From Granulicella mallensis (lineage in GTDB: Bacteria > Acidobacteriota > Terriglobia > Terriglobales > Acidobacteriaceae), in the NCBI RefSeq assembly GCF_014203225.1, contig NZ_JACHIO010000031.1:1-54581 (forward strand): DNA of 54,581 bases. The letters run 5' to 3'. The position numbers were made by a program, and so were the translations under genes. This document shows, in pieces, positions 1-8,289 of the stretch; within the stretch, counting starts at the first letter, position 1; every line of letters begins with the position of its first letter. The notes below the pieces were generated by a model. It made no database searches. It had not been told where the DNA came from and worked only from the letters and a program-made list of their open reading frames with translations.

Positions 1-168
1 AATGGAGACAAACTCTTCCCCAATCTCCTTACCTCTTAGAAAATCTTCACCCTAACTAGGAAAAGTCCTTGCTTCTCAAGAGAGAATCTTCCGATCCTTG
101 CCACCGCAAAGAGTTTGCACGCTACGAGGGAGAGTTGGATGACACGCTAAGGTCCATCGGCAACTACG

Positions 169-1026
169 CTAGACGGCGGTCCATCCACCGTCCACATTGA
201 GGTTCTGGCCGGTGACGTAGGTGCTGGCGTCGGAGGCGAGGAAGATCAGAGCTCCGCAGAGTTCGATCGGGCGGCCGATGCGGTTGAGTACGGTGTAGCC
301 CTTGAGCTTTTGTACGAAAGGCGAGTCTTCGGCGACGGAGTTCTGGCCTTCGGTGTCTTCGGTGTTAGAGAAGGGGCCGGGCGAGATGCAGTTGGCGCGG
401 ACGCCTTCGCGTCCCCAGAAGCTGGCCGTGTAGCGGGTGAAGGCGGCGAGTGCGGCCTTGGAGGCGGAGTAGCCCGGAGGGTTGAGCGAGGTGGTGCCCT
501 CGTAGAGCTGTGGGCGCGGGGCAACCGAGGCATACATGGTTGCGATGTTGATGATGGAGCCGCGGTGCTGCTCTTTCATCTTGATGCCGAGGCGCTGGGT
601 GGTCTGCACGGCCCAGTAGACGCCGCCCTGTAGATTGCGCTGCCATTGATCGAAGGTCGAGTTTTCGAGCGAGCCTTCGGGGACGTTGAAGCCTGTCGCT
701 GAGCCGAGCTCGTGGGCGTTGTTGATGAGGACGTCGATGGATTTTTCTTCAGCGGCGATCTTATCGCAGAGCTCGTTTAGAGCGGCGACGTTGTACATAT
801 CGATCTGCGCTACGGAGATCTTGTCCGCGCCGAACTGGTTGGCCCAGGTTTTGGCTTCGCTCTGCAGGCGTTCGCTACGGCCTAGCGCGACTACGCGGGC
901 TCCATTGGCGAGGAGGGCCAGGGCGAAGGTGCGGCCCAGGAAGCCGGAGGCGCCGGTGAGGACGGCGGTCTTGGCTTCGAGGTTGAAGAGGGAGTTGAGC
1001 TTGAGGTCGGCGGCGGTGATGGGCAT
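169..1026 (-). CDS. SDR-family NAD(P)-dependent oxidoreductase (surface-sugar cluster)
   Basis: Short-chain dehydrogenase/reductase of 285 residues, which in this family oxidises or reduces a hydroxyl/keto group with NAD(P)(H). The Rossmann motif TGASGFLG lies at residues 24-31, the NNA motif at about 102-104, and the catalytic YSASK at 186-190, with a typical PG motif after it. The chosen start at 1026 has an AGGAG ribosome site a few bases upstream. The frame stays open to 1173, but that extension is low-complexity Leu-rich sequence made from an intergenic repeat, so I reject it. It is last in the visible minus-strand run behind a sugar isomerase, a TPP enzyme, a KdsC-like phosphatase and a NeuB-like synthase. 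This suggests it reduces or oxidises a sugar intermediate. The substrate cannot be read from sequence. Confidence 0.88.
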   Translation of the reverse strand: MPITAADLKLNSLFNLEAKTAVLTGASGFLGRTFALALLANGARVVALGRSERLQSEAKTWANQFGADKISVAQIDMYNVAALNELCDKIAAEEKSIDVLINNAHELGSATGFNVPEGSLENSTFDQWQRNLQGGVYWAVQTTQRLGIKMKEQHRGSIINIATMYASVAPRPQLYEGTTSLNPPGYSASKAALAAFTRYTASFWGREGVRANCISPGPFSNTEDTEGQNSVAEDSPFVQKLKGYTVLNRIGRPIELCGALIFLASDASTYVTGQNLNVDGGWTAV

Positions 1027-1061
1027 GGTGGCTCCTGGGGGCTGACGAAAAACGGGAGGAA

Positions 1062-1168
1062 GCAGGTTCACTCGCTGCGCTCGGAATGACAACAAGAAAG
1101 GCAAAAGCAAAAGCAACGACAAAAGCAGAAGCAGATTCCCTGCGGGAATGACAACAAGAAAGGCAAAG
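1062..1168. repeat. Two copies of a ~40-bp intergenic repeat
   Basis: Copy 1 (1062-1106) and copy 2 (1131-1168) share GGAATGACAACAAGAAAGGC preceded by GCAGGTTC or GCAGATTC and a GC-rich spacer. A third, slightly diverged copy lies at 2101-2143. They fill the space between the SDR and isomerase genes and create a spurious N-terminal extension of the SDR frame. Confidence 0.75.
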
Positions 1169-1207
1169 GCCAAAACAACAGCGAGAGCAAAGACAGAGGT
1201 GATGCGG

Positions 1208-2065
1208 TTACCAGTATTTTTTTACGAAGGCCAGTTGGCCCTTGATGAATTCGACCTCATCGTTGTCTGCGCCGCGGGCTACCTGTAGCGTTACGCCGCC
1301 CTGATAACCGATGCTGTTGACGGCTTGGAAGACATCGTCGAAGTTCGCGGAGCCGGTGCCGAGAGGGCGGGTTTCTACGCCGCCTTCGGGCTTCTTGTAG
1401 CGGTCCTTGATGTGGACCGAGCCGATGCGTTCGCCGTAGGCGGCGAACTCTTCGGTGGCGATGTAGCCGAGGCCGGAGCTGTTGCCCGAGTCCCAGTTCA
1501 CTTTGAGCATGGGATGCGGGATACGCTTGAGGAAGTCCGCGAAGTCGGTGGGGTTGAAGTCGGCTTCGAGGTGGAGTTCCACGCCGTTCTTCTCGGCGAC
1601 GGGAAGGGCGCGTTTGAGAATCGCGATGACGGTTTGTCTTTCGTACTCTCCATTGATCTTGGAGTTGTCGACAAACGGCAGGACGATGCGTGTGGCCCCA
1701 ATACGCTTCGCGATGGGGATGAGGTCGTGCAGGTGACGCTCGCGGCGATCGCGTTCCGCCGGGGAGCAGCGGATGAGTGGGACGTCCATGAACCAGTCGC
1801 CGCAGAGCGCCGGCGTGGCGATGTTGTGTTCACGCTTGAGGGCGTCGAACTCGGCCAGGCCTGCTTCCGAAAAGATGGGGTTGGCGATGCGACCGGTGGC
1901 GTCTTTGCCTTCGCCGTAAGCGTCGTGGATCCATTCGATGTAGTCCAGTCCGGCGGCCTTGGCGCGGGGGAACTCTTCGCGCCAGGCGCTGCGGGGGAAG
2001 GATTGGAAACGGCCGTCTTCCGGAGGGGAGAGACGGCCCTGCATGATGCCGTAGGTGTGGGACAT
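1208..2065 (-). CDS. Sugar phosphate isomerase/epimerase, TIM-barrel (AP endonuclease 2 / IolE-like family)
   Basis: A 285-residue protein of the xylose-isomerase-like TIM-barrel family, which isomerises, epimerises or dehydrates sugars using a divalent metal bound by Glu, Asp and His. Visible elements are the N-terminal strand YGIMQGRLSP, the EWIHD segment with a candidate Glu ligand, HLEADFNPTDF, NWDSGNSSGLG, the HIKDRY segment, and a late Glu near the C-terminus. Length is typical for the family. The start at 2065 is preceded by TTGAGGT. It sits between the TPP enzyme and the SDR, so the three probably work in one pathway on a keto-sugar. The exact reaction is unknown. IolE-like dehydration is an alternative to isomerisation. 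Confidence 0.85.
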   Translation of the reverse strand: MSHTYGIMQGRLSPPEDGRFQSFPRSAWREEFPRAKAAGLDYIEWIHDAYGEGKDATGRIANPIFSEAGLAEFDALKREHNIATPALCGDWFMDVPLIRCSPAERDRRERHLHDLIPIAKRIGATRIVLPFVDNSKINGEYERQTVIAILKRALPVAEKNGVELHLEADFNPTDFADFLKRIPHPMLKVNWDSGNSSGLGYIATEEFAAYGERIGSVHIKDRYKKPEGGVETRPLGTGSANFDDVFQAVNSIGYQGGVTLQVARGADNDEVEFIKGQLAFVKKYW

Positions 2066-2100
2066 GGGACCTCAAGGAGAGGTTGGGGGCGCAGCGGGAA

Positions 2101-2143
2101 GCAGGTTCCTCACTGCGCTCGGAATGACAACCAGAAAAGCAAG
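2101..2143. repeat. Third copy of the ~40-bp intergenic repeat
   Basis: GCAGGTTC then TGCGCTCGGAATGACAAC, matching the copies at 1062-1106 and 1131-1168 with a few substitutions. It lies between the TPP-enzyme and isomerase genes. Confidence 0.7.
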
Positions 2144-2151
2144 CGCAACAG

Positions 2152-3981
2152 CTATTCGGGCAGTGGCTTGACGATCATGTTGGCGAGGAACTCTTCGCGT
2201 GGCAGGAAGGGGAACAGGTCTTCCAGGGGCTTCGAGACGAAGCTGCCGTCGGGCTTCTGATAGCTCTGCAGGCGAGGGGCGCGGACTTCGTCGGGCAACA
2301 CGTTGACGTCGCAGAGCACAGGGCCCTTCATGTCGAGAACCTTGCGGACCTCGGCGCGGAGGTCGGTCTGGTCCTTTATGATGTGCGTGCCGAGGCCGTA
2401 GCTGGCGCCTACCTTCGAGAGGTCCGGAATCGTGAGGCCGGTGTTCTTGTCGGCGCCGATGTTGGGCTTGCCGAAGTACGCCGTCTGGGAGGCGCGGATG
2501 GAGCTGTAGCCGTCGTTGTTCAGGACGAAGAACTTGATCGGAAGCTGGAGGCGGTGGATGGTCTCGAGCTCCTGGATGTTGAACATGAAGCCGCCGTCGC
2601 CGTCCACTGCGATGACCTCACGGCCCGGATTGGCGATGGAGACGGCGATGGCCATGGGGATGGCGTAGCCCATGGAGCCCAGTCCTGCGGTGTGGTACAG
2701 GCGTTGCGAATGTAGCGTGGGGCAGGCGAGCAGGTAGATCTCGATGCCGGAGCCGCTATTGCCTACGACGAGGCGGTCGTTGGGGCTGACCTCTTCGCCG
2801 AGGACTTCGGCGAGGTTGAAGATCGAGACCAGGCCTTCGGGCTTGCGGTGTTCGTCGGTGACCACTGGATAGCGGGTCTTCCAGTCGGCGCAGCGGGCCA
2901 GCCAGACGTCGATGTTGCGCGGCTTGAGTTTGTCCTTGTGTTTAAGGAGCTCGGTGAGGAAGTCCTTGGCGTCGGCGCAGACGGGTTGCTGCAGATAGGG
3001 ATGCAGCTTGCCGAGTTCGGCGGCGTCGATGTCGACGGCGATCTTGTGGGCCTCGCGGGCGAGGTTGTGGGGAGCATAGCCGGTGATCGCGAAGTCCAGG
3101 CGCACACCAATGGCCAGCAGGAAGTCGGAGTTCTGCAGCGCGAAGTTGGCGCCGCGAGCGGCTACCGAGCCGGGACGGCCTACGTAGGTCGCATCGTCGG
3201 AGGGGACGAGATCGGCGGCGCACCAGGTGGCGACGGTGGGCACGCCCAGATACTTGCGCAGTTCTTCGAATTCTTTTTCAGCGCGAGCGAGGCGGATGCC
3301 GTTGCCGGCGAAGAGCAGGGGGCGCTCGCAGGCGTTGAAGGCCTCGATGGCGCGGGCGACTTCCTCCGCGACGTTGGACGTCCCGTGGATGAAGTCCGCA
3401 TGCGCGTACTCTGCGGGGTCGAAGCCGCGCAGGGTGGTCTCGTCGATGGGAGAGGCCTGCACGTCGAGCGGGATGTCGATCCAGACCGGGCCGGGGCGGC
3501 CGTTCATCGCGAGATAGACGGCCTTCTCGAGGTGATAGCGGATGTCTTTGGGCTCGAGGATGGTTTCGGCGTACTTGGTGATCGGACGCACGATGGAGCA
3601 GATGTCGACTTCCTGCACGCCGAGCTGGCGCATGCCGAGCGGCTTGCCGGTGACGGCGTCGAACATGCGGTCGGGACGCTTGACCTGGCCGGAGATGAAG
3701 AGGGTCGGTGTGGAGTCGAGCCACGCGCCCGCCACGCCGGTGACCGCGTTGGTGCCGCCGGGGCCGGTCGTCACCATGCAGACGCCGAGGCCGTTGGAGG
3801 CCTTCGCATAGCCTTCGGCGCAGATCGCAGAGGCCTGCTCGTGCGAGTTGCAGATCGAGGTGATGCGGGACTCCGCGCCGAGCGATTGGTTGAGGTGCAT
3901 CGCACCGCCGCCGGTGACGAGAAAGACATTCGTAATGCCCAGATCGGCAACGAACTTCAGAACATAATCGGAGAGCTTCAT
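2152..3981 (-). CDS. Thiamine-pyrophosphate enzyme, acetolactate synthase large-subunit-like
   Basis: TPP-dependent enzyme of about 609 residues. The N-terminal PYR domain has GGGAMHLNQSL and the catalytic-type Glu in SHEQAS (E48), followed by TTGPGGTNAVTG and the PGPVWIDIPLD domain junction. The C-terminal PP domain has the cofactor motif from VDGDGG (about residue 459) to LNNDGYSS (about 488). Such enzymes join or cleave 2-keto acids. In O-antigen clusters relatives (YerE type) transfer a two-carbon unit to a keto-sugar, while others in inositol breakdown hydrolyse rings (IolD). The frame has a GTG at 3987, but ATG at 3981 is better spaced from AGGTG. Its place among NeuB-like and KdsC-like genes, with no small regulatory subunit nearby, argues against housekeeping valine/isoleucine synthesis. 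The sugar role is inferred. Confidence 0.88.
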   Translation of the reverse strand: MKLSDYVLKFVADLGITNVFLVTGGGAMHLNQSLGAESRITSICNSHEQASAICAEGYAKASNGLGVCMVTTGPGGTNAVTGVAGAWLDSTPTLFISGQVKRPDRMFDAVTGKPLGMRQLGVQEVDICSIVRPITKYAETILEPKDIRYHLEKAVYLAMNGRPGPVWIDIPLDVQASPIDETTLRGFDPAEYAHADFIHGTSNVAEEVARAIEAFNACERPLLFAGNGIRLARAEKEFEELRKYLGVPTVATWCAADLVPSDDATYVGRPGSVAARGANFALQNSDFLLAIGVRLDFAITGYAPHNLAREAHKIAVDIDAAELGKLHPYLQQPVCADAKDFLTELLKHKDKLKPRNIDVWLARCADWKTRYPVVTDEHRKPEGLVSIFNLAEVLGEEVSPNDRLVVGNSGSGIEIYLLACPTLHSQRLYHTAGLGSMGYAIPMAIAVSIANPGREVIAVDGDGGFMFNIQELETIHRLQLPIKFFVLNNDGYSSIRASQTAYFGKPNIGADKNTGLTIPDLSKVGASYGLGTHIIKDQTDLRAEVRKVLDMKGPVLCDVNVLPDEVRAPRLQSYQKPDGSFVSKPLEDLFPFLPREEFLANMIVKPLPE

Positions 3982-4042
3982 TTGCACCTATCGTAAACCG
4001 TTGACAAGAGAAGAGGAACCCGGGCGATCGGCTCTGACCCGC

Positions 4043-4582
4043 CTATTCGGGTGGGCGCATCTGGAAGACGTCGCGGCCACGCAGATTGCGGGCGGAGAGA
4101 AGGGCATCGGCAAAGGAGCGAACGGCACCGTGGCCACCGGGCTGCGTCGAGACGAAGCCGTGTTCGCTGACGTGGGCCAGTACATCTGCTGCGGCGTTGG
4201 AAGGGCAGGCGCAGAGGCCGGCGATCTCCATGGCGAAGAGGTCGTTAACGTCGTCGCCGAAGAAGCAGGTCTGTTCCAGTGGGACTTCGAACTTTATGGC
4301 GAACTCGCGCAGGGCGGTGGCTTTATCGCGGGTGCCCTTTACGACGTAAGGGATGTGCATCTTCTGCGCGTAGAGATCGACCAGCGGCGAGGGCTCGCCG
4401 GAGATCAGCGCCATCTTGATGCCCAGCCGCCGCAGCAGGGAGACGCCCATGATGTCGGTGAAGGAGAAGCTCTTGGACTCTTCACCGGAGGGAGACCAGG
4501 TGAGGGTGCCGTCCGTGAGAACGCCATCGACGTCAAAGGCGATGGCTTGCAGGGTTTGAAGCTGTAAGGGATCAAAGGGCAT
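4043..4582 (-). CDS. KdsC-like HAD phosphatase (sugar-acid phosphate phosphatase)
   Basis: A 179-residue class C0 HAD hydrolase without a cap domain, like KDO-8-phosphate phosphatase KdsC and the phosphatase half of nonulosonate pathways. Motif I FDVDGVLTDG gives D17 and D19, motif II is ISG (S62), the motif III lysine lies in KGTRDK (residues 83-88), and motif IV GDDVND supplies D111, D112 and D115. The family dephosphorylates 8- or 9-phosphate sugar acids made by KdsA- or NeuB-type synthases. The NeuB-like gene lies directly upstream, separated by a strong hairpin terminator at 4658-4691. The product is expected to act after that synthase. The substrate (KDO-8-P, a 9-phosphononulosonate or an analogue) is not decidable. 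Confidence 0.88.
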   Translation of the reverse strand: MPFDPLQLQTLQAIAFDVDGVLTDGTLTWSPSGEESKSFSFTDIMGVSLLRRLGIKMALISGEPSPLVDLYAQKMHIPYVVKGTRDKATALREFAIKFEVPLEQTCFFGDDVNDLFAMEIAGLCACPSNAAADVLAHVSEHGFVSTQPGGHGAVRSFADALLSARNLRGRDVFQMRPPE

Positions 4583-4657
4583 GTGAGTTCCAGTTTAGTC
4601 GGATGTCCGGGAGCAGTTCTCGGTTGGTCGCTGTGCCAGGGATAAACAGGAACAAGC

Positions 4658-4691
4658 AAAAGCGCCCAATCCATTTGGACTGGGCGCTTTT
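4658..4691. terminator. Bidirectional-looking intrinsic terminator between NeuB-like and HAD genes
   Basis: Perfect 11-bp arms (AAAAGCGCCCA at 4658-4668 and TGGGCGCTTTT at 4681-4691), with an additional inner TCC/GGA pairing in the loop. On the minus strand the stem is followed by a T-rich run. It lies 17 nt after the NeuB-like stop, so it should end or attenuate that transcript before the phosphatase gene. Confidence 0.8.
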
Positions 4692-4707
4692 GTTTGGTTG
4701 AGGGCAA

Positions 4708-5583
4708 TTAGACTGCGGCACCGACACGGCGCAGCTTCTTCATGACGGGAATCTCTTCCTCGTAGACGCGCTTGATGCCGTCGCCATAGGACTGCTCGCA
4801 CAGGCGGATATCGCGCACGAGGCGCGAGATGCCGTTGGGCTCGAGCGAGGCCGCCTGGTCCGAACCCCACATGGCGCGATCCATCGTGATGTGGCGCTCC
4901 ACGCAGCAGGCGCCGAGAGCAGAGGCGGCGACAGAGGTGGGAATGCCGGTTTCGTGGCCGGAGTAGCCGACCGGGATGCCGTAGCGCTGAATCATGTTCG
5001 GGATAGCGTGCAGGTTGAGTTGCTCGTACTTGGCAGGGTAGGTCGAGGTGGTGTGCATGAGGATCAGGTTTTCCTTACCCAGCACTTCGACGGCGTGGTC
5101 GATCTCAGCATAGGTGCTCATGCCGGTGGAGGCGATGACGGGCTTGCCGGTCTTGCGGATGTACTTGAGCAGGTTGTCGTCGGTCAGCGAAGCCGAGGCG
5201 ACCTTGTAGACCGGAGTATCGAACTGTTGGATGAAGTCAACGGAGGGCTCATCCCAGGGAGAGACGAACCAGTCGATCTTGACCTGCTTGCAGAAGCTGT
5301 CAATCTCTTCGTAGTCTTCCTGACCGAACTCGAGGCCGCGCTTGAGGTCGCCATTGGTCTCGCCGAAGGGATTGGGACGGGGCGTCGCAAGTTCCTTCTC
5401 GGTGTAGACGATCTCTACGGTGCGTTTCTGGAATTTGACTGCATCGCAACCGGCTGCGACAGCGACCGAGATGAGGCGTTTCGCGAGGTCGATGTCGCCG
5501 TTGTGATTGATGCCGATCTCGGCGATGACATAGCAGGGTTGACCGACGCCAAGCTGCTTATTTCCGACTTTAACGGTGCTCAT
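4708..5583 (-). CDS. NeuB-family nonulosonate synthase lacking the SAF domain
   Basis: A 291-residue NeuB-type TIM-barrel synthase, the family that condenses phosphoenolpyruvate with a six-carbon sugar (or its phosphate) to give a nine-carbon sugar acid. Landmarks are IAEIGINHNGD at the N-terminus, AVKFQKR, SASLTDDNLL, STGMSTYAEI, HTTSTYPA and GYSGHETGI. Ordinary NeuB/LegI/PseI proteins are about 340-350 residues with a C-terminal antifreeze-like SAF domain. This one ends right after the barrel. In the usual GxDHxxSLxP motif it reads GSDQAASLEP, so a His known as a Mn ligand in NeuB is Gln here. It precedes the KdsC-like phosphatase, which fits a phosphorylated sugar acid as product. No CMP-transferase gene is visible. 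Confidence 0.88.
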   Translation of the reverse strand: MSTVKVGNKQLGVGQPCYVIAEIGINHNGDIDLAKRLISVAVAAGCDAVKFQKRTVEIVYTEKELATPRPNPFGETNGDLKRGLEFGQEDYEEIDSFCKQVKIDWFVSPWDEPSVDFIQQFDTPVYKVASASLTDDNLLKYIRKTGKPVIASTGMSTYAEIDHAVEVLGKENLILMHTTSTYPAKYEQLNLHAIPNMIQRYGIPVGYSGHETGIPTSVAASALGACCVERHITMDRAMWGSDQAASLEPNGISRLVRDIRLCEQSYGDGIKRVYEEEIPVMKKLRRVGAAV

Positions 5584-5725
5584 TCATGCTCCAGAGGTTG
5601 CTCCCAGAAGGCTGGGAGCGGGTTGAGGGCCAAAAAGAGATACTTGAGAGACTGTCTGCATTCTTACAGGAACATCGGAGAGCGTCTAGGCTGCAAATCA
5701 TTGAAATGCAATGAACATTTAGCGC

Positions 5726-6088
5726 CTAACCGTTATTGCGCCCAAGCCATTCTGTTCGTGGCGGTGCAAAGATGTCGAAGATCACAGTGTCTTCTATAGC
5801 CTCGGCCGTATGGGGTAGATTGCCGGGGATGACAAGCACATCACCGGCGCGGACAATCCTTTCTTCGGCGGAACCTTCTTCGCCGATCGAAAAACGCATG
5901 GCTCCTACAGCGAGGTAGGAGATCTGCTCGTTAGGATGCACGTGACGTGGTCCCGTGCTGCCTTTCTTAAGTTCAAGCCGGGCCAGCATGACCTGCGACC
6001 CGGTAACAAACTGACGGGTAAGCAGAGAATCGAGCTGTTCTACGGGGAGTTCGGCCCAGGATGTGTGATGCGCGGTGGAGGAAGACAT
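5726..6088 (-). CDS. Small cupin-domain protein
   Basis: Single-domain cupin of about 120 residues. Cupin motif 1 is GPRHVHPNEQISYLAVG with the two His and one Glu metal ligands. Motif 2 is GDVLVIPGNLPHTAEA with the fourth ligand His. Small cupins serve as isomerases, dioxygenases or metabolite sensors. The substrate here is unknown. The frame stays open to a GTG at 6127, and neither start has a convincing ribosome site, so the N-terminus is uncertain. It is 143 bp upstream of the NeuB-like gene on the same strand and may open the sugar transcript or be independent. Confidence 0.75.
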   Translation of the reverse strand: MSSSTAHHTSWAELPVEQLDSLLTRQFVTGSQVMLARLELKKGSTGPRHVHPNEQISYLAVGAMRFSIGEEGSAEERIVRAGDVLVIPGNLPHTAEAIEDTVIFDIFAPPRTEWLGRNNG

Positions 6089-6333
6089 ATGGAGTAAGAC
6101 TAAAGGGTTTTGCGGTAAGGAGCCCACTCCCTGTGAATCAACGTGTAAACATGATGTAAAGTAGACGGAACTGGTTCAAAAGCAAGGTGTCTTCCGAGCC
6201 CAAAATGGCCTGCGGGGAACGTATATTCATGGGCTGCGCCGAGGTCGGGTGCAGATGCCGGTAGCCTTTTATTCACTGGGTCCTAAAGTTTTTTCACTGG
6301 TGTTCTTTTTACTTGCGAAAGGGTGATCGTCCC

Positions 6334-7770
6334 ATGCGCTGGGTGGCAAAGCTGTACTCGAAAAGCAGAACGAAAGCGTTATGTGCGCTGGCATTGGTAG
6401 CGTGCGGGTTGATGGTGACAGGTGTCGCCATGGCCCAGACTCCGGCGGCGGCCGATCGTATCGCAGCTCTTGAGAAGACCGCAGCCGATCAGGCAACGGC
6501 AATTGCAGCGGCTCAAAGCGCGGGTGACAACGCGTGGATGCTTACCAGCGCGGCGTTGGTGCTGCTGATGAGCGGCCCTGGACTGGCGCTGTTCTATGGC
6601 GGCCTCGTCCGCAAGAAAAATATCCTCGGCACCATGATGCAGACCTTCGCGATGATGGCCGTGATTACGGTTCTGTGGGCCCTGGTGACCTATTCGCTGG
6701 CGTTCGGCACGGGCAACGCCTTTATCGGCGGCCTGCATAACGTCTTTCTGCACGGTGTTGGGATCTCGCCGATCAAAGAGTACGCGCCGACGATTCCGGG
6801 CCAGACCTTCATGGTCTACCAGTTGATGTTTGCGATCATTACCCCCGCGCTGATTACCGGCGCGTTTGCCGAGCGCATGAAGTTTTCCGCCATGCTGGTG
6901 TTCATGGTTCTGTGGGCGTTGATCGTCTACAGCCCGATGGCGCACATGGTCTGGGGCATTGGCGGCCTTCTGAACGCTGCTGGCGGCAAGTTCCCCTGCC
7001 TGGACTTTGCGGGCGGAACGGTCGTTCATGTGACCTCCGGTGTCAGCGCGCTGGTGACGGCTCTGTATCTGGGCAAGCGGCTGGGCTATCCGAAGAAGGC
7101 CATGCCTCCTCATTCGGTGGTTCTGAGCTTTATTGGCGCTTGTTTGCTGTGGGTGGGCTGGTTTGGCTTCAACGCAGGTTCGGCACTCGGTGCAAGCGGC
7201 CTGGCGACCTCGGCTTTTGTGGCGACGCACTTCGCCGCTGCCGCTGCGGCGATCGGCTGGGCGGCTGCTGAGTGGATTCGCAACGGCAAGCCCTCCGCTC
7301 TGGGCGGCATCTCGGGCGCGGTGGCAGGCCTGGTGGCCATTACTCCGGCCTCCGGCTTCGTTACCCCGATGAATGCTCTCTGGATTGGCCTGATCGCGGG
7401 TGTGTTCTGTTTCTTCATGGTTGTGAAGGTCAAGAACATCTTCGGCTATGACGATTCGCTGGATGCCTTCGGGGTTCACGGAGCAGGCGGCACGCTGGGT
7501 GCGATTCTGACGGGTTTGTTTGCGAATTCGGTCATCAACCCGATCTTCGGAGCGGGCAAGGCGACGGGTTTCTTTGAAGGAAATCATGCCCAGGTGGTGA
7601 ACCAGTTGGTGGGTGTTGCCATCGCCTGGGCACTTTCCATCGTGGGTACTCTGATAATTCTGTTTGTAGTTGATAAGCTGATGGGTCTTCGTGTGAGCGA
7701 AGATGATGAACGCGAAGGCTTGGATCTCTCGCAACATGGCGAAGAGGGCTATGACTGGGAAGCGGCTTAG
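6334..7770 (+). CDS. amt: Ammonium transporter (Amt family)
   Basis: Ammonium channel in the inner membrane, 478 residues. A signal-like first hydrophobic segment ends near VAMAQ, then comes an Ala-rich, probably helical periplasmic stretch and the eleven-helix Amt core starting at AWMLTSAALVLLMS. The pore twin histidines appear in GGTVVHVTSGVSAL and DAFGVHGAGGTLGAI, and the family signature YGGLVRKKN is present. ATG 6334 has AAAGGGTGA upstream. A TTG at 6313 is a weaker alternative. It is followed 35 bp later by the PII gene, the usual amt-glnK pairing in which PII plugs the channel when nitrogen is plentiful. No clear sigma-54 promoter was seen upstream. Confidence 0.96.
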   Translation: MRWVAKLYSKSRTKALCALALVACGLMVTGVAMAQTPAAADRIAALEKTAADQATAIAAAQSAGDNAWMLTSAALVLLMSGPGLALFYGGLVRKKNILGTMMQTFAMMAVITVLWALVTYSLAFGTGNAFIGGLHNVFLHGVGISPIKEYAPTIPGQTFMVYQLMFAIITPALITGAFAERMKFSAMLVFMVLWALIVYSPMAHMVWGIGGLLNAAGGKFPCLDFAGGTVVHVTSGVSALVTALYLGKRLGYPKKAMPPHSVVLSFIGACLLWVGWFGFNAGSALGASGLATSAFVATHFAAAAAAIGWAAAEWIRNGKPSALGGISGAVAGLVAITPASGFVTPMNALWIGLIAGVFCFFMVVKVKNIFGYDDSLDAFGVHGAGGTLGAILTGLFANSVINPIFGAGKATGFFEGNHAQVVNQLVGVAIAWALSIVGTLIILFVVDKLMGLRVSEDDEREGLDLSQHGEEGYDWEAA

Positions 7771-7775
7771 AGTAG

Positions 7776-8144
<369 letters not shown>

Positions 8145-8171
8145 GTGTTGTTTTATTTGTAGTGTCGATGG

Positions 8172-8246
8172 GCGGGGCAAGGACTGGAAGAGCATGGCTA
8201 AGAGCCCATGCGGCATGGTTGATCTATGCTTTCCAGTCTTTGCCGC
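8172..8246. repeat. Imperfect inverted repeat between glnB and glnD
   Basis: Left arm 8172-8195 and right arm 8226-8246 (ATGCTTTCCAGTCTTTGCCGC) are reverse complements apart from a few mismatches and a short bulge. They enclose a ~30-nt loop. No T-run follows, so it is not a standard terminator. It could form a long stem in the glnB-glnD transcript. Confidence 0.65.
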
Positions 8247-8289
8247 ATCTGGTTGTAGTTGGGGGACGAACCAAAGCTGAACACGTGGG

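Noticed and set aside
2848..3996. Long plus-strand open frame (382 codons) opposite the TPP enzyme
   Set aside because: It is antisense to a clearly conserved enzyme; its composition (Gly, Val, Asp, Arg-rich) is the usual high-GC shadow and no motif is present.
6379..7737. 452-codon minus-strand frame opposite amt
   Set aside because: His/Gln/Arg-rich shadow of a conserved transporter with no domain or ribosome site.
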